A stretch of 64,000 bases of DNA from Oscillospiraceae bacterium (GTDB taxonomy: Bacteria > Bacillota > Clostridia > Oscillospirales > Oscillospiraceae). The notes below the pieces were generated by a model, which saw only the letters and a program-made list of their open reading frames with translations, was not told the DNA's origin and did not search any database. Each line of letters starts with the position of its first letter. The stretch's first letter is position 1. The stretch spans positions 1 through 64,000 of the forward strand of contig SVLO01000007.1 in the NCBI GenBank assembly GCA_015067885.1, given 5' to 3'. The position numbers and the translations under genes are program-made. Positions 35,376-43,844 of this stretch are shown piece after piece.

Positions 35376-35540
35376 TCAACAACCGCAGCCGCAATCGTCC
35401 CCGCAACCGCACCGGTTGCCGCAGCCGCCAAAGTTGCTGCCGCAGCCGCAGCTGTTCCCGCTGCCGCAGCAGCAGAACAGGATGATGATCAAAATGATGA
35501 TCCACAAACATCCACCATTGCCCCAGCTGTTACCACACAT
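35376..35540 (-). CDS. 54-residue Cys/Gly-rich membrane peptide
   Basis: A short gene, opposite in strand to its neighbours. ATG 35540 lies seven bases after GAGGTGA, the stop is TGA at 35376-35378, and a terminator follows. The peptide starts MCGNSWGNGGCLW, has an all-aliphatic segment of nine residues ending in CCC, and a C-terminal half of alternating Cys and Gly (GNSCGCGSNFGGCGNRCGCG and beyond), with 14 Cys in all. Its shape resembles the small Gly/Cys-rich sporulation or spore-coat peptides of Firmicutes; function unknown. Confidence 0.75.
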   Translation of the reverse strand: MCGNSWGNGGCLWIIILIIILFCCCGSGNSCGCGSNFGGCGNRCGCGDDCGCGC

Positions 35541-35666
35541 GTAACTTCACCTCATTCAAAATAGTCACCCGCCCGGTTTCGGTCAGGTGCCGTACCATCC
35601 CATACTATGGCGCGGACCTGTCCCCTGTTCCGGTGTACCACGTTTTTATTGTCAGGAGTTGAGCTT

Positions 35667-36806
35667 ATGCCGCAAGAGAACCGTACCCCCCGCCGCCGTT
35701 CCCGCCGCCGAGGTCGCACCGCCAGCTTTACCGCCCTTTATATCGTGGTCCTGCTGTGTCTGCCCGTGATACTGTCCGCAGTCATTTGGATCGGCGCCAA
35801 CGATGTGCTGGCTCTGAACAAGCCCGAACACAGCGCCACCATCGTCCTGACGGAGGATTATTTTACCATCCGTACCAAGACGGACCAGGACGGCAACGTC
35901 ACCACCACGTACAACGCCAAAATGGGCAAAGTGGCCTCCCTTCTGAAAAAGAACGACCTGATCGAGTTCAAGGCCCTGTTCCGTCTTTTCTCCACCGCAA
36001 CGGACGGCGAGAAAAAGCTGCGCCCCGGCGCCTACCACCTGAACACCGAGATGGACTATCGCTCCCTTATCGCCGGCATGGGCGCTCATTCGGACAGCCG
36101 CGTGGTGGTGGAAGTCACCATTCCGGAGGGTTATACCGTGGCCCAGACCTTCCAACTGTTGGAGGATAACGGCGTTGCCAGTGCCGAGGTACTGACCGAA
36201 TACGCCGCCAGCTACAACTACGGCTTCTCCTTCCTGCAGGACATTCCCCTGGGTGACGCCACCCGTTTGGAGGGTTTCCTCTTCCCCGACACCTACGAAT
36301 TTTATGTTAACCACGACCCCAAGTATGTCATCAACAAGATGCTGCAGAACTTTGACGCCAACTACACCGATGAGATGCGTGACTTCGTGGCCTCCAGCAA
36401 GTACAGTCTGCGGGAATATCTGACCGTGGCCTCCCTCATCGAGCGCGAGACCGACGGCACCGACCGCGGCAAGATCGCCTCCGTTATCTTCAACCGCCTG
36501 GAAAATCCCAACGCCTCCGCCGGCACCAACGGCTATCTGCAGGTGGACGCCACCCTGGTCTATATCACCGGCCACGCACCCACAGCGGCAGACAAGGAGA
36601 TCGACTCTCCCTATAACACCTACAAGTACCCCGGCCTCCCCCCCACTCCCATTGCAAACCCGGGTCTGAAATCGTTGAAGGCCACCCTTGACCCCGACAA
36701 TACCGGCTACTTCTTCTACGCCCTGGGCGACGATGGGCATCATCGTTTCTTCACCGATTACAACAGTATGCGCAATTGGATGAACACCCAGGCTCTCTAT
36801 CAATAA
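35667..36806 (+). CDS. mltG: Endolytic murein transglycosylase
   Basis: 379 residues from ATG 35667, with CAGGAG upstream; an ATG at 35607 lacks a site. Arg-rich cytoplasmic N-terminus (RTPRRRSRRRGR), one membrane helix (about 21-43), LysM-like subdomain, then the YceG catalytic domain: EVTIPEGYTVAQTF, EGFLFPDTYEF, ASLIERET with the catalytic Glu, and the ending SPYNTYKYPGLPPTPIANPG. It cleaves nascent glycan strands to set chain length. The gene is monocistronic or co-transcribed with the U32 gene 60 bases on. Confidence 0.96.
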   Translation: MPQENRTPRRRSRRRGRTASFTALYIVVLLCLPVILSAVIWIGANDVLALNKPEHSATIVLTEDYFTIRTKTDQDGNVTTTYNAKMGKVASLLKKNDLIEFKALFRLFSTATDGEKKLRPGAYHLNTEMDYRSLIAGMGAHSDSRVVVEVTIPEGYTVAQTFQLLEDNGVASAEVLTEYAASYNYGFSFLQDIPLGDATRLEGFLFPDTYEFYVNHDPKYVINKMLQNFDANYTDEMRDFVASSKYSLREYLTVASLIERETDGTDRGKIASVIFNRLENPNASAGTNGYLQVDATLVYITGHAPTAADKEIDSPYNTYKYPGLPPTPIANPGLKSLKATLDPDNTGYFFYALGDDGHHRFFTDYNSMRNWMNTQALYQ

Positions 36807-36819
36807 ACCACTTCCGCCG

Positions 36820-36846
36820 CCCGGATGCCCCAGGGTATCCGGGCGC
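36820..36846 (+). other. Stem-loop between mltG and the U32 peptidase gene
   Basis: GCCCGGAT / ATCCGGGC around GCCCCAGGGT, without a T run; probably an mRNA structure rather than a terminator. Confidence 0.5.
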
Positions 36847-36867
36847 GCGCTGTCAGGAGGGTTCCCC

Positions 36868-38091
36868 ATGACCACCCCCAACATCGAATTGCTGGCCCCC
36901 GCCGGCGATATGGAACGGCTGCACATGGCGCTGGCCTACGGTGCCGATGCCGTGTATTTGGCCGGCACCACCTTTGGTATGCGGGCCTTTGCGGGTAACT
37001 TTGACCGCGACCAGCTACGCCAGGCGGTGCAACTGGCCCACGCCAAGGGCGTGCGGGTCCATGTGACCTGCAACACCATGCCCCGCAACAACGAGATCGC
37101 CGCCCTGCCCGGGTGGCTGGAGTTTCTGCAGGACGCGGGAGTGGACGCCGTCATCGCCGCCGACGTGGGGGTGCTGGCCCTGGTCAAACGCCACGCGCCA
37201 CGCGTGCAGGTACACATATCCACCCAGGCCAGCATCGTCAACTACCAGTCCGCCAACGCCTGGCACGACCTGGGTGCAAGTCGCGTGATTTTGGCCCGGG
37301 AACTGTCCCTGGATGAAATCGCCGCCATCCGGGCCAAGACCCCCAAAACCCTGGAGCTGGAGGCCTTTGTCCACGGTGCCATGTGCGTGTCCTACTCCGG
37401 ACGATGCCTGCTGTCCAACTACATGACCGACTCCAACCGGGACTCCAACCGTGGCGCCTGCGCCCAGCCCTGCCGCTACCGGTACACCCTGATGGAGGAA
37501 AAACGTCCCGGGGAGCATTTCCCCGTCTTTGAGGATGAACAGGGTACTTACATTTTGAACTCCCGGGATATGTGCATGATCGACCATATTCCGCAGCTCA
37601 TGGCCGCCGGCCTTGACAGCCTGAAAATCGAGGGTCGGGCCAAGTCCGCCTACTACGCCGCCATCATCACCGGCGCCTACCGCCACGCCATCGACGCGGC
37701 CGTGGCCGGTCAGCCCGTGGACCCCGTATGGCGCGACGAGGTGGAAAAGGTCAGCCACCGCCCCTACTCCACCGGCTTCTACTTCGGCCACCCGGGGCAG
37801 TATTACCAAGATGGCCGCTACATCCGGGATTGGCAGGTGTGCGCCGTGGTGGAGTCCTGCACCCCCGACGGTTTGGCCACCCTGTCCCTGCGCAACAAAT
37901 TCACCGCCGGGGACCAGGTGGAGATCGTGGGTCCCCACACCCCCGCCCTCTCCTTCCGCGCCCCCATAATGCGGGACATGGACGGCTTTGAGCTGGAGCA
38001 GCCCCGCAAACCGGAAATGCGCTTTACCATGCAGCTACCCAGGGCGGTCCCACCCCTGTCCCTGCTGCGCCATCAGGCGGAGGGGCTGTAA
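36868..38091 (+). CDS. Peptidase U32 family protein (RlhA/TrhP-like)
   Basis: 407 residues, ATG 36868 after AGGAGG. U32 features: the N-terminal barrel LLAPAGDMERLHMALAYGAD and the signature EAFVHGAMCVSYSGRCLLS with its Cys residues, then SNRGACAQPCRYRY, a Cys set that can hold an iron-sulfur cluster. C-terminal domain from about 330. Current knowledge ties such proteins to hydroxylation of RNA bases (23S rRNA C2501 or tRNA U34 5-hydroxyuridine) rather than to proteolysis. Which RNA is targeted here is not known. Confidence 0.92.
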   Translation: MTTPNIELLAPAGDMERLHMALAYGADAVYLAGTTFGMRAFAGNFDRDQLRQAVQLAHAKGVRVHVTCNTMPRNNEIAALPGWLEFLQDAGVDAVIAADVGVLALVKRHAPRVQVHISTQASIVNYQSANAWHDLGASRVILARELSLDEIAAIRAKTPKTLELEAFVHGAMCVSYSGRCLLSNYMTDSNRDSNRGACAQPCRYRYTLMEEKRPGEHFPVFEDEQGTYILNSRDMCMIDHIPQLMAAGLDSLKIEGRAKSAYYAAIITGAYRHAIDAAVAGQPVDPVWRDEVEKVSHRPYSTGFYFGHPGQYYQDGRYIRDWQVCAVVESCTPDGLATLSLRNKFTAGDQVEIVGPHTPALSFRAPIMRDMDGFELEQPRKPEMRFTMQLPRAVPPLSLLRHQAEGL

Positions 38092-38112
38092 GGCATATCT
38101 ACTTTGCGTAGG

Positions 38113-38141
38113 TTGCGCCGAACGCCATTCCATGCTATGCT
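38113..38141 (+). promoter_or_regulatory. Promoter of the HTH-desulfoferrodoxin gene
   Basis: TTGCGC (38113-38118), 17-base spacer, extended TGCTATGCT with -10 at 38136-38141, 25 bases before the start codon. Confidence 0.65.
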
Positions 38142-38165
38142 CAAAACAGAAAGGGCGTGGATACC

Positions 38166-38750
38166 ATGAACAGCTATGTCACCGGCGCAACCATCAAATC
38201 CCTGCGGGAAACCAAAACCCTGACCCAGGCGGAGCTGGCCCAACAACTGGGGGTCAGCGACAAAGCCGTGTCGAAATGGGAGACCGGAAAAGGTCTGCCC
38301 GACATTTCCCTGCTGCAGCCTTTGGCCGCCGCACTGGGGGTGTCCCTCATCGAGCTGATGAATGGCGAGGCAGTCGTCAATCGAAATGTGTCGGGCAACC
38401 TGATGCGCTCCAAGTTCTACGTCTGCCCCATCTGCGGCAACGTACTCCACGCCACCGGGGACGCCCTCATCAGTTGCTGCGGCATCACCCTGCCCCCTTT
38501 GGAGGCGGAGGAGCCGGATGCGGAGCACAAGCTGACCATGGAAAAAGTGGAAGACGAGCAGTTTTTCACCGTCTGCCACCCCATGACCAAGCAGCACTAT
38601 ATTTCCTTCCTCGCTTACGTCACCTCGGATCGGCTGCAGCTTGTCAAGCTGTACCCGGAGGGTGAGGCCCAGACCCGCTTTCAACTGCGCGGCCGGGGAT
38701 TTGTGTACTTCTATTGCAATAAACACGGACTGTTCAAACAGAAGATATAA
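38166..38750 (+). CDS. XRE-type regulator fused to a complete desulfoferrodoxin
   Basis: 194 residues from ATG 38166 (GTG 38157 is an alternative). Residues 1-65 are a Cro/CI helix-turn-helix (LTQAELAQQLGVSDKAVSKW). Residues 84-110 match the desulforedoxin FeS4 centre: Cys87, Cys90, Cys104 and Cys105. Residues 118-194 match superoxide reductase: His121, HPM (His138), HYI (His144), and CNKH with Cys184 and His187, the 4His-1Cys iron site. A DNA-binding domain joined to both iron centres suggests a superoxide- or redox-sensing regulator, or a DNA-bound superoxide reductase. Own promoter and terminator. Confidence 0.9.
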   Translation: MNSYVTGATIKSLRETKTLTQAELAQQLGVSDKAVSKWETGKGLPDISLLQPLAAALGVSLIELMNGEAVVNRNVSGNLMRSKFYVCPICGNVLHATGDALISCCGITLPPLEAEEPDAEHKLTMEKVEDEQFFTVCHPMTKQHYISFLAYVTSDRLQLVKLYPEGEAQTRFQLRGRGFVYFYCNKHGLFKQKI

Positions 38751-38754
38751 AGAC

Positions 38755-38788
38755 AGCGGCGGCACAATGTGCCGCCGCCGTTTTTTGC
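38755..38788 (+). terminator. Terminator after the HTH-desulfoferrodoxin gene
   Basis: Stem GCGGCGGCAC / GTGCCGCCGC around AAT, followed by TTTTTT. Confidence 0.92.
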
Positions 38789-38858
38789 CCGCATCGGGCG
38801 TTCCGCGCCTGTATTTCTGACTGTAGGGGTGGCCCCGCGTGGCCGCCCGCGCATCGGT

Positions 38859-38978
38859 TTATGCCGGGATGCCCAGTTCCTCCAGCGCCTCCCGCTCGTT
38901 GTCGGCGGAAAAGCAGAACCGCCCCGCGTGGTCGTAGACCTCCACATGACCTCGCACCCAAACAATACTGTAATCCAT
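38859..38978 (-). CDS. 39-residue protein of unknown function
   Basis: ATG 38978 with AGGAG at normal spacing, stop TAA at 38859-38861. The peptide starts MDYSIVWVRGHVEVYDHAGR and ends in a helical acidic stretch (ADNEREALEEL). It is compact and soluble, with beta-hairpin-like first half, and no known function. The good ribosome site and amphipathic end argue that it is real; no homology could be tested. Confidence 0.6.
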   Translation of the reverse strand: MDYSIVWVRGHVEVYDHAGRFCFSADNEREALEELGIPA

Positions 38979-39623
38979 CGTCCGCACTCCTTTCGTTTTC
39001 TTATCTTGACTGTATTATAGCAAGAAGAAAGTACCATAAGACGGACTTTTATCGTCAGTGTGCTGTTTCGCCCTGCGGGGCGACCTACTTTGCCCCCCGG
39101 CGGCAAAGTAGGCAAAACGCCACCGGGGTTGGCGTGGGATGAGATTGGCCGCTTCGCGCCTGCATCTCATACACGCTGCACCCCGGACCCCAAGGGAACG
39201 GCTCGTAAGCGGCAGATATTCCTTGCGTCCGGCGCACCTGTGACGATACCACGATGCGGCTTTAGGCTGCCGCCCCGCCAAGCATCAACTAAACTGCACT
39301 CCCACTGGACAAAAGCGCCTGCTGCGATGGGTGTTTCGTTCCTGCGGTGCAAGTCGGCGGGAGTTTGTTAGACGAGCAAAGTTACAGATAGCACAGAGTG
39401 CGGAAGCATAATCTGCGCCGGATGGGTCAGAGGTGACCGCCGACCGTGTGGGTGTGACCCCACGGATACCACCCAAAGGAAGTTTTAAGAAACCATGGGT
39501 TTCTTAACGCCTTTTTCGTGTCTTTTGTGGCGCTACAAAAGACACCCGCCCGGGGGCGGAACATCTTTTCACAAAACAAGAGCCGCCTCAGTGAGGCGGC
39601 TCTTGTTGCAATTAAAACCAAAA
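38979..39623. repeat. Gene-free, hairpin-bearing repeat-like element
   Basis: No credible gene in 645 bases. Three perfect stem-loops stand out: CCTACTTTGCC / GGCAAAGTAGG (39084-39112), TTAAGAAACC / GGTTTCTTAA (39485-39507) and GTGTCTTTTGT / ACAAAAGACAC (39518-39545). The stretch between the first and last, about 460 bases, keeps neither codon structure nor ribosome sites. It looks like an interspersed intergenic element; multi-copy nature cannot be shown from one window. Confidence 0.5.
39571..39608 (-). terminator. Terminator of metG
   Basis: Stem ACAAGAGCCGCCTCA / TGAGGCGGCTCTTGT, TTTTGTG on the minus strand. Confidence 0.85.
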
Positions 39624-41588
39624 TCAGCACATTTTCGCGCCGGCGGGGATCTTGTCATCCAGCATGAGCAGGTTCAGCTTCTCCTCGCCCTTCTCGGTGT
39701 GGACGGCGGAAATCAGCATGCCGCAGGACTCCTGTCCCATCATCTTGCGGGGGGGCAGGTTGACGATGGCCATGAGGGTCTTGCCCACCAGCTCCTCGGG
39801 CTTGTAGAACTTGGCGATGCCGGACAGGATCTGCCGGTCGGTGCCGGTGCCGTCGTCCAAAATGAACTTCAGCAGCTTGTCGCTCTTCTTCACGTTTTCG
39901 CAGGCCTTGACCTTCACGGCCCGGAAGTCGGACTTGCAGAAGGTGTCGAAGTCCACGCTCTCGGCCAGCTGCGGCTCCAGCTCCAGGTCGGGCAGGGCGG
40001 CCTTCTTGGCGGCCTCGGCAATGGCCTCCAGCTCGGCGATGGCCTTCTCAGCGTCGATGCGGGGGAACAGGTTGTCGCCGCGGCACACCTTGGCCTCCGC
40101 CTTCAGGGAGCCGTACACGGCGGCGCTGTCCCAGGTGGAACAGCAGGGGCAGGCGCCGATCTGCTCCAAAATCTTGGCGGCGGAGTCGGGCATGAAGGGG
40201 GTCAGCAGGATGGCGGAAATGCGCAGGCACTCCAGCAGATTATACATGACGGTGGCCAGGCGTTCGCCGTTGGCGCCCATATCCTTGGCCAGGGCCCAGG
40301 GGGCGTTCTCGTCGATGTACTTGTTGGCCCGGCCGATGACCTTGAACACCTCGGCCAGGGCGTTTTGGAAGGCGTACTGCTCCATCTGCTCCTCGTAGCG
40401 CCCACGCAAGCCGGAGGCCAGGGCCAGCAACTCGTCGTCCAGGGCGTCCGCCTTGCGGGCGGCGGGGAGCTGGCCGCCGAAATACTTATCCACCATGGAC
40501 ACGGTGCGGCTGAGCAGGTTGCCCAGGTCGTTGGCCAGGTCCACATTGATGGTGCCGATCAGGCTCTCGTTGGAGAAGTTGCCGTCGGAGCCGAAGGGGA
40601 AGGTGCGCAGCAGGAAGAAACGCAGGGCATCCACGCCGAACATCTCCGCCAGCACGTAGGGGTCCACCACGTTGCCCTTGGACTTACTCATCTTACCGCC
40701 GTCAAGCAGCAGCCAGCCGTGGCCAAAGACCTTCTTGGGCAGGGGCATATCCATGCTCATGAGCATGGCGGGCCAAATGATGGAGTGGAACCGGACGATC
40801 TCCTTGCCCACGAAATGGACGTCGGCGGGCCAAAAGTCCTTGTAATCGTCGTATTTATCGTTCAAAAAGCCCAAAGCGGTGGTGTAGTTGAACAGGGCGT
40901 CCACCCACACATAGACCACGTGGCCGGGGTCGAAGTCCACCGGCACGCCCCAGGTGAAGCTGGTGCGGGACACACACAGATCCTCCAGGCCGGGCTTGAT
41001 GAAGTTGTTGACCATCTCGTTGACCCGGGAGCGAGGCTCCAAAAAGTCGGTGTTTTCCAGCAGGTCCTGCACCTTATCGGCGTACTTGGACAGGCGGAAG
41101 AAGTAGGCCTCCTCCTCCGCGTCCTCCACGGGGCGGCCGCAGTCGGGACACTTGCCGTCCACCAGCTGGCTCTCGGTCCAGAAGGACTCGCAGGGCTTGC
41201 AGTACTTACCCTTGTAGCTGCCCTTGTAGATATCACCTTTCTCGTACATGGCCTTAAAAATCTTCTGAATGGCGGCCACGTGATAGTCATCGGTGGTGCG
41301 GATAAAGCGGTCGTTGGAGATGTTCATCAGCTTCCACAGGTCCAAAATGCCCCGCTCGCCCTTGACGATGTTGTCCACGAACTCCTGGGGAGTCACGCCG
41401 GCCTGGGCGGCCTTGTCCTCGATCTTTTGACCATGCTCGTCGGTGCCGGTCAGAAACAGCACGTCGCAGCCGGTCAGCCGCTTGTAGCGGGCCATGGCGT
41501 CGGTGGCCACGGTGCAGTAGGTGTGGCCGATGTGCAGCTTGTCGCTGGGGTAGTAGATGGGGGTGGTAATATAAAATTTCTTATTCAT
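39624..41588 (-). CDS. metG: Methionyl-tRNA synthetase
   Basis: 654 residues from ATG 41588, preceded by GGAGGATACC; the frame is open further upstream but inside the preceding gene. HIGH is seen in YYPSDKLHIGHTY, the zinc knuckle in CKPCESFW and CPDCGRP, and KMSKS in GGKMSKSKGNVV. The last 110 residues are the tRNA-binding EMAP-II/Trbp111 domain, starting near FCKSDFRAVKVKAC, which makes the enzyme a dimer. It starts inside the last codons of the membrane-protein gene (8-base overlap). Confidence 0.97.
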   Translation of the reverse strand: MNKKFYITTPIYYPSDKLHIGHTYCTVATDAMARYKRLTGCDVLFLTGTDEHGQKIEDKAAQAGVTPQEFVDNIVKGERGILDLWKLMNISNDRFIRTTDDYHVAAIQKIFKAMYEKGDIYKGSYKGKYCKPCESFWTESQLVDGKCPDCGRPVEDAEEEAYFFRLSKYADKVQDLLENTDFLEPRSRVNEMVNNFIKPGLEDLCVSRTSFTWGVPVDFDPGHVVYVWVDALFNYTTALGFLNDKYDDYKDFWPADVHFVGKEIVRFHSIIWPAMLMSMDMPLPKKVFGHGWLLLDGGKMSKSKGNVVDPYVLAEMFGVDALRFFLLRTFPFGSDGNFSNESLIGTINVDLANDLGNLLSRTVSMVDKYFGGQLPAARKADALDDELLALASGLRGRYEEQMEQYAFQNALAEVFKVIGRANKYIDENAPWALAKDMGANGERLATVMYNLLECLRISAILLTPFMPDSAAKILEQIGACPCCSTWDSAAVYGSLKAEAKVCRGDNLFPRIDAEKAIAELEAIAEAAKKAALPDLELEPQLAESVDFDTFCKSDFRAVKVKACENVKKSDKLLKFILDDGTGTDRQILSGIAKFYKPEELVGKTLMAIVNLPPRKMMGQESCGMLISAVHTEKGEEKLNLLMLDDKIPAGAKMC

Positions 41589-42420
41589 CTTCGGTATCCT
41601 CCAAATTCTTGTCCTGTTCGGTTTCGTTCTCCTCTTCCTGCTCAGGACACATTCGTTCGGGTCGTTCGGGGCCAAAGGCCGCACCCAGCAGCATATAGCT
41701 CTGCGCCGTCAGCCAAACCATGCCGCCCAGCCACACCAAAGTGTTGCTAAGACCCACGCTGTCGGCAAGGGCCGCCGGGGTCAGGGCGATGGCCAGCAGG
41801 CTGTACACGCAGGTGCGGCCCGCGCTGCCCTTATCCAGGGCCAGGCTGGCGTATCCGTACAGGGCCAGTACCATGGCCACGGCGGACAAAAGCTGCCACA
41901 TATACAGCTGCACCTCCGGCTGGCGGGCGTGCTGCTGATAGATACAGACCAACCACAACAGCGTGGCAAAAGACGGCCCCATGAGCAGGACAGGCAACCC
42001 GTCCGACCAAAGCCCCCGGTAGATGCCGCGTGCCGCGGCTGCGGCCGCAGCGCCCCCAAGCACCAGCAGGACCGAGGCCAGCAGGAGCATGATCTTACGC
42101 TCCCCGCCTGTGTACACCTGCCACAGGCTGACCCCGCCGGCAATCAGCAGGACCATGCCGCCGGCAAGGGCGGCCATAGCGTACCCAGCCGAGGGAGCGT
42201 AGAACCAATCCGCCGGACCGCGGCGGCCCATCCCGCGACAGCCCAAAACAAAGGTCACGGCCAGCGCCGCCATCAGCACCGGCAGCAACAGGCCGGGCAG
42301 GGTCACGCCCATCAGCCTTGTTACCGGATCGTAGGCACTATTCAATTCCCATCTGCGCAGGGCAAACCCCGCGATACCGCCCACCCACGCAAGGGCAGGC
42401 AGCAGGATGTGCTTTTTCAT
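41581..42420 (-). CDS. Eight-helix membrane protein of unknown function
   Basis: 279 residues, ATG 42420 after AAGGAGG. About eight hydrophobic segments cover residues 5-250, followed by an acidic cytoplasmic tail (MCPEQEEENETEQDKNLEDTEDE in outline). No catalytic motif recognised. It overlaps metG by eight bases and shares its promoter, so the synthetase depends on its translation. The family is seen next to housekeeping genes in clostridia, but no role can be given. Confidence 0.78.
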   Translation of the reverse strand: MKKHILLPALAWVGGIAGFALRRWELNSAYDPVTRLMGVTLPGLLLPVLMAALAVTFVLGCRGMGRRGPADWFYAPSAGYAMAALAGGMVLLIAGGVSLWQVYTGGERKIMLLLASVLLVLGGAAAAAAARGIYRGLWSDGLPVLLMGPSFATLLWLVCIYQQHARQPEVQLYMWQLLSAVAMVLALYGYASLALDKGSAGRTCVYSLLAIALTPAALADSVGLSNTLVWLGGMVWLTAQSYMLLGAAFGPERPERMCPEQEEENETEQDKNLEDTEDE

Positions 42421-42452
42421 ACGCGTCCTCCTTGCAGAGAAACTAACAAGGT

Positions 42453-42481
42453 ATTATATACCTATTTTCAATAAAAAGCAA
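42453..42481 (-). promoter_or_regulatory. Promoter of the membrane protein-metG operon
   Basis: TTGCTT (42476-42481), 17-base spacer, TATAAT (42453-42458) on the minus strand. The -35 overlaps an AAAAGC / GCTTTT hairpin that may end the tmcAL gene. Confidence 0.7.
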
Positions 42482-42496
42482 CCGACAGAACGGCTT

Positions 42497-43693
42497 TTAT
42501 TCTGTTGTCACCGGCCCGCAGGTCCATTCCCGACCCGGGGTGGGAATAGACTCCAGGCACAGATCATACAAATCGGTACAGCGGCACTCCAGTTCAAACA
42601 GCCGCCGGGCATCTCCCTCCAACCGCTTGGCGTGGGCGGGCTTAGTGATAACGGGTAGAGCAGCCGCCTTGCGCATCTTGGCCAGCACCGCCCTCCCCCG
42701 CTGGTTGAACCCCAGCACCCGGATATAGGGAGGCGTTTCGGGAACGTCCGCCACTGTCATGCCCAGGTAGGCCCACAGCACCAGCCGCCGCAGCCGGGCG
42801 TGGGTGAAGCGGCGGGTCTTGGCCCGGTCAAAGAAGTCGGCCAGGTCGGTGCAGGTCCTCCCCGCCCGCTCCAGCCGTTGGGGCAGGCCCTCCAATGCGC
42901 CGGAGTCGGGCAGCTTGGCCCAATCCTCCGCCGTCATGGTGCGCAGCCGGGCCAAAACGGCGCGCTCCGCCCGCTGCAGGTCGGGGCGGGCGGCGTTTTG
43001 CAGCCACTCCAAACCGCCGGCAGGCAGGAATTCCTCCACCGCCCGCCAGTTCTCCCGCATGATTTCACGCCGCAGTTGGGTGGCGGAGCGGAAGACGGCC
43101 TCCTCGGTCACTTGATTATGCCCCGCCCCCTGTCGCAGGACGGTCATGGGTTCCACGTCACTTCCCAATGCGTTTAGGGCGCGGATATACTCCACCCCAA
43201 GGTTGTTGTTGGCCCCGGACAGCAGATTGCCCATGTCCTTACCCAACAACTGCTCCACCGCCCGCTGGCGGCAGACTGCAAAGGTTTCCCCCTTGTCAAG
43301 CATTGGTCCAAGGGCGGTGCGGTACTCACGGCTGTCCAAGCACGCCGCCACCCGGCGCAGCTTGTCCACGTCGCCGCACTCACTGCCGAAGCTGATGGCA
43401 TCGACGACGCCGCAGGCATGGAGAATGGATACCGCGCCCCGGGCGAAGGACTCCGCCGAGGACATGGCCCAAACCGTGGGCAGTTCCAGCACAAGGTCCG
43501 CCCCGCCCATCAGGGCAAGCTGCGCACGGGTCCATTTGTCCACCACGGCGCAGTGGGCCTGCTGCACCCAGCTGCCGCTCATGACGGCGACCACCGCGCA
43601 GTCCCCGCCCATCGCGGCCCGGGTGACCGCGATTTGATGGGCGTGTCCCGTATGGAAGGGGTTATATTCCGCCACGATGCCGGCGACCTTCAT
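42497..43693 (-). CDS. tmcAL: tRNA(Met) cytidine acetate ligase
   Basis: 398 residues from ATG 43693 (GGAGTGG upstream); a GTG/ATG further upstream has no site. The N-terminal nucleotidyltransferase fold shows GIVAEYNPFHTGH (HxGH motif) and VMSGSWVQQAHCAVVDKWTRA, plus GADLVLELP. This is the YlbM/TmcAL family, which activates acetate with ATP and places N4-acetylcytidine at the wobble base of elongator tRNA-Met. It lies back to back with acetate kinase. Confidence 0.93.
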   Translation of the reverse strand: MKVAGIVAEYNPFHTGHAHQIAVTRAAMGGDCAVVAVMSGSWVQQAHCAVVDKWTRAQLALMGGADLVLELPTVWAMSSAESFARGAVSILHACGVVDAISFGSECGDVDKLRRVAACLDSREYRTALGPMLDKGETFAVCRQRAVEQLLGKDMGNLLSGANNNLGVEYIRALNALGSDVEPMTVLRQGAGHNQVTEEAVFRSATQLRREIMRENWRAVEEFLPAGGLEWLQNAARPDLQRAERAVLARLRTMTAEDWAKLPDSGALEGLPQRLERAGRTCTDLADFFDRAKTRRFTHARLRRLVLWAYLGMTVADVPETPPYIRVLGFNQRGRAVLAKMRKAAALPVITKPAHAKRLEGDARRLFELECRCTDLYDLCLESIPTPGREWTCGPVTTE

Positions 43694-43741
43694 AAAAATC
43701 CACTCCAAAGAAAAAATAATGAGAAAATGTCAAAAAACGGC

Positions 43742-43770
43742 TTGTCCTTTTTATAAAAAAGGATTAAAAT
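43742..43770 (+). promoter_or_regulatory. Promoter of ackA
   Basis: TTGTCC (43742-43747), 17-base AT-rich spacer, TAAAAT (43765-43770). A long AT-rich leader of about 75 bases follows, with a small CGCGCCGAGGC hairpin-like patch near 43800. Confidence 0.65.
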
Positions 43771-43844
43771 AGATTGCTGTAATTAGTTTAATATATTCCT
43801 CGCGCCGAGGCAATAAAAACATCGCTTTGAAGGAGAGAAAATCA

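Noticed and set aside
39084-39112. Hairpin as terminator of a plus-strand gene
   Set aside because: No T run and no gene ending there; treated as part of the repeat-like stretch.
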